Shown here piece by piece: positions 14,192 through 18,496 of a DNA stretch of 18,496 nt. Under the pieces are notes generated by a model. It was not told the DNA's origin and did no database searches. It saw only the letters and a program-made list of their open reading frames with translations. Made by a program: the position numbers and the translations under genes. Each line of letters opens with the position of its first letter. Position 1 is the first letter of the stretch. The DNA comes from Syntrophomonas sp. UBA4911 (GTDB lineage: Bacteria; Bacillota; Syntrophomonadia; Syntrophomonadales; Syntrophomonadaceae), in assembly GCA_002398105.1 (NCBI GenBank), contig DHCD01000110.1, positions 2,740-21,235 on the forward strand. The letters run 5' to 3'.

Positions 14192-15145
14192 CTACTGCGA
14201 GCCGGATGAGGACTGACTTTGGGACAGCTTTTTTTCCAGAGCCTTAAAATTATTTATGGCAATTTCACCCTTGATAGCTACCAGGTTGATCTCCTGACTG
14301 CTGATAGCATCTTTCAGATCCCGCAGGGAAAAGTCTGTTCGCTGGGCCAGCATTTTATCCTGCTTGCCTGCCTGGGGCAGCAGCATTGACCAGGGATCTT
14401 CAATGGCAGCAATTTTTTCACTGGCAGTGTCCCACTTTTCACGGCCGGCTTCAGCTATGGCGGCCATAACTCCATACTGTACCTGATAGAATTCGGCAGG
14501 TAAAGGCATAGCATATATTCGGGCCAGTTCACCATACTGTCCATAAAGTTCTATAGCAGCCGTTAGGCTTTCTTCCAAGTGCTGCCTGCTGACAGCAAGG
14601 GTTAAGTTGTCCAGGACTTGTTCAAAACCATCCCGTGAGCTGGGAGGCAACCCTGCTTCGGCAGCTTGCGGTTCCAGCATGTTCCAATTGCGATGGAGAT
14701 TTTTAAGACTTTGCATTTCCTTCTGCCATGCGGCGATTCCCTTTTGCTCTCCGGCCTGGGATGGCTGCTGACCACCTTGCTGGCTTGACTGAGATTGGCT
14801 GCCGCCTTCCGAAGATCCGCTGCCGCTCTTGCTCCCCTGGGAGCTGTCACCCTGGCTGCCTGATCCGCTTCCTTTACCTTGATTCTGTCCGCCTTGCTCT
14901 CCCCCCGAAGAAGCCTGCTCCAGGGCAGGAACCTTTTGTATTTTAACCTTGCGGTCCAACTCGGTAATAATAGCGGTAATGTCTTTAAGAATATCCTCAG
15001 CGGCAGTGGGGGCTTTTGGTTTTTGGCCGCTATTGGAGGATTGCGGTTTCTGGGATGCGGACTGTTTCTGTCCGCAACCGGCAGGAATCAGTGTAATAGT
15101 CAACAGTATGGCCAGCATGATAAAAGCAGTCTTTCTCCGGGGCAA
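14192..15145 (-). CDS. Lipoprotein of unknown function with Gly/Ser/Gln-rich linker
   Basis: This is a 317-aa exported lipoprotein. The N-terminus has MPRRK, a hydrophobic core and the lipobox LIPAGC, so the mature protein is anchored by a diacylglyceryl-cysteine. About 30 residues later comes a helix (DILKDITAIITELDRKV), then a linker of about 55 residues made mostly of Gly, Ser and Gln, then an all-helical C-terminal domain (WQKEMQSLKNLHRNWNMLEP through FKALEKKLSQ). I do not recognise the helical domain. TTG 15145 is preferred because GAGGTGA lies 6 bases upstream; a GTG at 15154 would be part of that site. It is the last gene of a minus-strand group after the DUF502 gene, with a possible TTGAAA-17-CATAAC promoter in between. 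Confidence 0.7.
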   Translation of the reverse strand: MPRRKTAFIMLAILLTITLIPAGCGQKQSASQKPQSSNSGQKPKAPTAAEDILKDITAIITELDRKVKIQKVPALEQASSGGEQGGQNQGKGSGSGSQGDSSQGSKSGSGSSEGGSQSQSSQQGGQQPSQAGEQKGIAAWQKEMQSLKNLHRNWNMLEPQAAEAGLPPSSRDGFEQVLDNLTLAVSRQHLEESLTAAIELYGQYGELARIYAMPLPAEFYQVQYGVMAAIAEAGREKWDTASEKIAAIEDPWSMLLPQAGKQDKMLAQRTDFSLRDLKDAISSQEINLVAIKGEIAINNFKALEKKLSQSQSSSGSQ

Positions 15146-15286
15146 TTCAATCACCTCAATACTTATTTACCGCCATAGGTTATGCCAAAACCCAAATGGG
15201 CTTTCAAGTTTATAGTTTCCTTAAAAGCCATTTTACATGCGGCTGGCCGATAAAAATATTGCTCTCGGAGGGTTTGGTGCTGGGCC

Positions 15287-15847
15287 CTAGACCCCGGCCA
15301 CACCACCGGACACGATGAAAGCCATAAGATCTGAGCTGGCGGTGTCCAGGGGATGTACCTGATCCCGGGGAAAGACCAGTAATTGTCCGGCGAAGTTATA
15401 TGACTGCGGTACATAGACCGATAGGTATTCGTCCAGTCCAAACTTATCCAGCGAGTCGCAGGTAATGAACCCCAGTACATGAGCGCTGCTATCTGATCCC
15501 AGTTTGACCAGTACCGGGCGATTAAAGCTTTTTTTCTCACCGGCAAAGGCATTGAGCAGATCCTTGATGGAACCATAGAGGATTTTGACCAGAGGAAGAC
15601 GGCTCATAAGGCCATCAAACAGCAGCAGCAGCTTTTTGGTAAGAAAGTTGGAAACCAGGAACCCGGTCAGCGTAATAATTATTATAGTAGCCAGGAACCC
15701 TACTCCGGGAATAACGCCAATTCCAGGAAGGGGGATTTTAAGCAGGCCGTCAATCTTAACAAAAAGAATATAGACCACATAAAGGGTTGCTACAATAGGA
15801 ACCATGAAGAGCAGTCCGTTCAGAAAATAGTTGGCCAATCTTTTCAT
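15287..15847 (-). CDS. DUF502 family membrane protein
   Basis: This is a 186-aa member of DUF502, widespread in bacteria and plants (COV proteins) with no established biochemical role. Two transmembrane helices are at about residues 8-30 and 47-70, separated by the conserved PLPGIGVIPGVG loop. A soluble domain follows, with SRLPLVKILYGSIKDL, then VLVKLGSD and a VYVPQSYNFAGQLLVFPRD segment, which are the family's best-conserved blocks. ATG 15847 has AGGAGG with 7-base spacing; the ATG at 15853 is only one base from that site. A tiny one-helix membrane protein gene lies 44 bases upstream on the same strand and may be co-transcribed. Confidence 0.88.
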   Translation of the reverse strand: MKRLANYFLNGLLFMVPIVATLYVVYILFVKIDGLLKIPLPGIGVIPGVGFLATIIIITLTGFLVSNFLTKKLLLLFDGLMSRLPLVKILYGSIKDLLNAFAGEKKSFNRPVLVKLGSDSSAHVLGFITCDSLDKFGLDEYLSVYVPQSYNFAGQLLVFPRDQVHPLDTASSDLMAFIVSGGVAGV

Positions 15848-15891
15848 GCCCATTCCTCCTTAGCCAGCAGGGGTAAAAAGGGTGAGAAATT

Positions 15892-16029
15892 TTAAAGCTT
15901 ATCAGCGATAGAGCTGAAAAGCCATACGGCTAAAATGCCAATTAACAGGAATCCTATCCCTACGGCTACGCCAAGTTTATTGTCGGTCAGGAATACTTTT
16001 ATTTTCTGCACCACATCATCACCCTGCAT
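15892..16029 (-). CDS. Small single-helix membrane protein
   Basis: This short reading frame encodes up to 45 residues. A charged N-terminus (QKIKVFLTDNK) is followed by one clear transmembrane segment (LGVAVGIGFLLIGILAVWLF) and a short SSIADKL tail. ATG 16029 has no ribosome site, whereas GTG 16011 follows AGGGTGA with 7-base spacing and would give 39 residues. A minus-strand TATAAT at 16043-16038 would start RNA almost at the ATG, which also favours the GTG. It precedes the DUF502 gene by 44 bases, so the two membrane proteins may act together. Function unknown; no family recognised. Confidence 0.6.
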   Translation of the reverse strand: MQGDDVVQKIKVFLTDNKLGVAVGIGFLLIGILAVWLFSSIADKL

Positions 16030-16139
16030 ATATCAAGATTATACACGCAAATAATTCTTCATATTCCAAAGTTATTCCTGCTGACAGTGCTGCCGATATA
16101 TTTTTTAGCTTATTGACTTCGTTAATTAGAAAATAACCA

Positions 16140-16282
16140 CAGATTCATTATAAAACAGACGCGGAAGACGCGGAATCTTTAAGGAACCCGCGGATTTTAT
16201 TAAAGCCTTCTTCCGCGTTCTTCCTTTTAAATTCCCAGAATTCCGCGTTAAAAGACTAGCGAAACCGTAGGATTATTTTCAT
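16140..16282. repeat. Structured intergenic repeat, copy 1
   Basis: The roughly 143-base core runs from CAGATTCATTATAAAA to CTAGCGAAACCGT and a trailing ATTTTCAT. Inside, ACGCGGAA occurs twice on the left and TTCCGCGT twice on the right, with CCGCGGATTTTATTAA between, so the element folds into a long imperfect hairpin. TTAATTAGAAAATA (16122-16135) stands just before it. Copy 2 is about 245 bases further on. Confidence 0.8.
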
Positions 16283-16385
16283 AGGTGGTGCGGCCTGCAG
16301 CCATGACCTGTTAATTAGAAAATAGACGCCCCCTTCGAGGACAACTGATGCTCGTTATACTCGCAATTAATGGTGCAGAACAACG

Positions 16386-16527
16386 CAGATTCATTATAAA
16401 AAGACGCGGAACTCGCGGAATCTTTTAAGGAATACGCGGATTTTATTAAGGTTTTCTTCCGCGTTCCTCCCTCTAATTCCCAGAATTCCGCGTCAAAAAA
16501 CTAGCGAAACCGTGCGACTATTTTCAT
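16386..16527. repeat. Structured intergenic repeat, copy 2
   Basis: This copy matches copy 1 over about 142 bases with scattered substitutions. The same TTAATTAGAAAATA box occurs at 16311-16324 but is separated from the core by about 60 extra bases. Weaker similarity continues past the core (CTGC, CATGA, GTTAAT) to about 16565, so the repeat runs into the last codons of the GGDEF/HD-GYP gene. Confidence 0.8.
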
Positions 16528-16547
16528 TGTTGGCTGCAGTCTGCGGG

Positions 16548-18428
16548 TCATGAACGGTTAATATAAGAATTCTGGTAGTTTATAAAGATTGAGACTAACT
16601 CCGGGTCAAACTGGCTATTGGCACAGCGTGCTATTTCTTCTATGGCTTCTTCATGGCTTATTTTTGATTGGTAGGGGCGTCCGTTTACCATAACATCATA
16701 GGCATCGGCGATACTGAGTATACGGGCATTGAGCAGTATATTCCTGCCCTTTTGCCCCAGCGGATAGCCCTGACCATCCCAGCGCTCGTGGTGCATTAAA
16801 ATGGCTTCGGCTATGGGCGATAATTCAGGAGAGGAGAGGGCAATGCGGTATCCTATTTCAGGATGTTTTTTCATGGTTTCCCATTCATCAGAAGTAAGAC
16901 GGTCAGGTTTGTCCAGGATATTGTTAGGAATAGCGATCTTGCCTATATCATGAAGAGCAGCGAGCAGAGTCAGGTTATCAAGCTCATTTTGGGGCAGATT
17001 CAATACCTGCCCGATATTAACCACAATTCTTCTTAATCTGCGGGTATGTTCTCTGGTTTCGTGACTCTTCATCCAAAGGGTTTTTTCCAGTGAAACTATA
17101 AAACTGCTGCGGTTACTTTTGCTTTCCAGGAGTTTATTGCGGTACATCCTGTCTTCAGCTTCCTTAATGACATCCGGCATATTTTGCCAGGTATATTCTT
17201 TAGTTGCCACTCCCAGGGAAATACTTATTTGCAGAGGGTAACTTCCGGCTTTACGGCAGCTGCTTTTGATGCGGTGGTATAATTGAAGCGCGTATTCTTC
17301 ACTGGTTCGGGGAAGCAGGATGGCGAATTCATCTCCCCCCCAGCGCGAGATTATATCTTGTTCCCGGCAGGAATCCTTTAAAAGGCGGGCTACCTTGATC
17401 AGGAGCTCATCCCCGTCCTGGTGGCCAAAAGCGTCGTTTACCAATTTTAAGCCGTTGACGTCCCCGATAATTATACTCAAAGGCAACTGACTGCCGGTGT
17501 CCAGGCTTTTTAATTGCTTCTCAAAAAAAGCTCGGTTATAAAGACCGGTCAACTTGTCATAAAAGCTTAAATAGCGAACCCTCTCCTGATCCTGCTTTTG
17601 CCTGGTAATATCCCGGACTGACTCAATAGCCCCTGTCTTCTTGCCTTCTTTATCGTAAAGCGGAGATGCGATAGCATAGAGTATGGCCCCGTTACGACCA
17701 ATAAGCGGACAGAATGTTTCGGCAGCCAGGGTCTCCTCGCCAATTTGTTCTATCTGTTCATATCTTGAACATAATAGCTTTTCATCTGGAGTCAGTACCA
17801 TATCAAGCATAGTGGGACGGGAGAATCCGTAGAAGGGTATGGCATATTCATAGCGGCCTTTTCCCAGCATATCTGCAGCTTTGACTCCGGTTAGATCCTC
17901 CATGGCCCGATTCCACGCAATTATTCTGCCATCCTGATCTACTACGGTGGTGGGATCGGGCAGAAAACTGATTATATTATCCAGTAATTGAAGGGATTTG
18001 TGCAGAGCCTCTTCTGCCTGTTTGCGTTCAGTGATGTCATAAAGAACAGTCATAACCGCCGGTTTACCCTGATATTCAAAATAACGGGAAAAATTATCTA
18101 CCCAGAGTTCAGGGTTCTTGGGGGTGCGGACCTTGAACTCGTAGCGGCATGGAGGGTTTAGACCTTGCTGCCGCGCCCGGGTTCTCGTCCGCACCATTTC
18201 CCGAAATTCCGGGTCAATCAAATCCCAGCAATTTATATCCAGCAGTTGTTCCCGGGAAAATCCGCTGAGTTCCAGCAGACTGGAATTTACCCACACCAGT
18301 TTATCATCCTGAAAGATATGAATTGAGGCCGGTACAGTTTCCACCAACTGACGGAAATCAAGCTCGCTTTTATCGGAGAATGAAGAGGTTCCCTGACCTT
18401 CCGCCGCCGGTTTTTTGCTATTTTCCAT
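16548..18428 (-). CDS. PAS-PAS-GGDEF-HD-GYP cyclic-di-GMP turnover protein
   Basis: This is a 626-aa cytoplasmic signalling protein. Two PAS domains (about 25-135 and 145-278) end in the usual DITERKQAEE and DITRQKQDQE linkers. The GGDEF domain (about 292-435) has an intact GGDEF at 364-368, and the product-inhibition I-site RxxD at 355-358 (REQD) lies the standard five residues before it. The HD-GYP domain (about 445-620) has HDIGK (H493, D494) and HHERWDGQGYP (546-556), the active phosphodiesterase signature. Synthesis and breakdown of c-di-GMP thus appear together, tuned by whatever the PAS domains sense. ATG 18428 has GGGGTGAG just upstream; ATG 18458 lacks a site. The gene is monocistronic as far as seen, and its promoter may lie beyond the window. 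Confidence 0.9.
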   Translation of the reverse strand: MENSKKPAAEGQGTSSFSDKSELDFRQLVETVPASIHIFQDDKLVWVNSSLLELSGFSREQLLDINCWDLIDPEFREMVRTRTRARQQGLNPPCRYEFKVRTPKNPELWVDNFSRYFEYQGKPAVMTVLYDITERKQAEEALHKSLQLLDNIISFLPDPTTVVDQDGRIIAWNRAMEDLTGVKAADMLGKGRYEYAIPFYGFSRPTMLDMVLTPDEKLLCSRYEQIEQIGEETLAAETFCPLIGRNGAILYAIASPLYDKEGKKTGAIESVRDITRQKQDQERVRYLSFYDKLTGLYNRAFFEKQLKSLDTGSQLPLSIIIGDVNGLKLVNDAFGHQDGDELLIKVARLLKDSCREQDIISRWGGDEFAILLPRTSEEYALQLYHRIKSSCRKAGSYPLQISISLGVATKEYTWQNMPDVIKEAEDRMYRNKLLESKSNRSSFIVSLEKTLWMKSHETREHTRRLRRIVVNIGQVLNLPQNELDNLTLLAALHDIGKIAIPNNILDKPDRLTSDEWETMKKHPEIGYRIALSSPELSPIAEAILMHHERWDGQGYPLGQKGRNILLNARILSIADAYDVMVNGRPYQSKISHEEAIEEIARCANSQFDPELVSIFINYQNSYINRS

Positions 18429-18496
18429 ATGCTCACCCCGTTTAAATGAGAAGTACATATCGGCATTCTTAGCAGGATCAGTGCTTTAGGTTGCAT

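Larger units (their letters stand above)
16030..16547. other. 518-base gene-free stretch
   Basis: No reading frame with coding character is visible. Apart from the upstream region of the small membrane protein gene (about 16030-16070), the stretch is occupied by two copies of a structured CGCGGA-rich repeat. There are no tRNA or CRISPR features. Confidence 0.7.

Noticed and set aside
15199..15229. Hairpin between the DUF502 and lipoprotein genes as a terminator
   Set aside because: The ten-pair stem is real, but on the minus strand it is not followed by a T-run.
15163..15576. Minus-strand frame overlapping the DUF502 gene and the gap before the lipoprotein
   Set aside because: Most of it is an alternate frame of the DUF502 gene. 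The remaining 22-codon end has no ribosome site.
16122..16565. Possible CRISPR array
   Set aside because: There are only two long, diverged copies with internal hairpin arms. No short repeats with regular unique spacers and no cas genes are seen.
18287..18496. Minus-strand frame entering from the right edge
   Set aside because: It runs in another frame through the start of the PAS gene and shows no family motif. A short upstream gene end cannot be excluded but is not supported.
18429..18496. Cyclic-di-GMP riboswitch before the GGDEF/HD-GYP gene
   Set aside because: I could not find the conserved GEMM core motifs in the short leader available.

Overview
The window looks like chromosomal DNA from a low-to-mid G+C, endospore-forming, anaerobic member of the Clostridia. 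A Syntrophomonas-like organism is my best guess. That guess rests on gene content: a Spo0E-like phosphatase, SLH-domain surface protein, DUF1836 regulator, DUF502 protein, maturation genes for a selenium-dependent molybdenum hydroxylase, and a crotonase in a background of many TTG starts with strong AGGAGG sites. I see no rRNA, tRNA, phage, transposase or CRISPR array.

Layout. 1-1438 (+): a yqeB/EF2563-type gene, probably cut by the left edge, and a MocA-like nucleotidyltransferase, forming the end of a molybdenum-hydroxylase maturation cluster. 1445-2221 (-): a TauE/SafE permease, whose promoter is back to back with that of a secreted SLH + chagasin-type protease-inhibitor protein (2471-3436, +). 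3586-4212 (-): a DUF1836 MerR-like regulator, divergent from a B12-binding/radical SAM enzyme with a STAS-like tail (4386-6146, +). The gap between them holds a nested palindrome. 6185-6973 (-): a crotonase lacking one of the two hydratase glutamates. 7066-7776 (+): an EEP-family hydrolase.

7798-8935 is a small regulatory cluster: a Spo0E-like protein and a 71-aa XRE regulator on the minus strand, divergent from a second XRE regulator on the plus strand. The second regulator appears to start at CTG. Two related palindromes lie between the two XRE genes. 9122-9946 (+) encodes a protein with two DUF2889-like halves. 10161-12595 (+) is a compact gntR(YtrA-type)-ABC ATPase-ABC permease operon with a perfect operator at its promoter. 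12753-13484 (+) encodes three peptidoglycan-binding modules without a signal peptide, preceded by a perfect RNA hairpin.

The right part is on the minus strand: a nitroreductase, a Gly/Ser/Gln-rich lipoprotein, a DUF502 membrane protein and a tiny one-helix membrane protein. Then comes a 518-base gene-free stretch built from two copies of a structured CGCGGA-rich repeat. The window ends with a PAS-PAS-GGDEF-HD-GYP cyclic-di-GMP protein.

No single locus is clearly a new system. The best leads are the CTG-started XRE regulator with its paired operators, the radical SAM-STAS protein under a likely DUF1836 operator, the duplicated DUF2889 protein, and the structured repeat pair.
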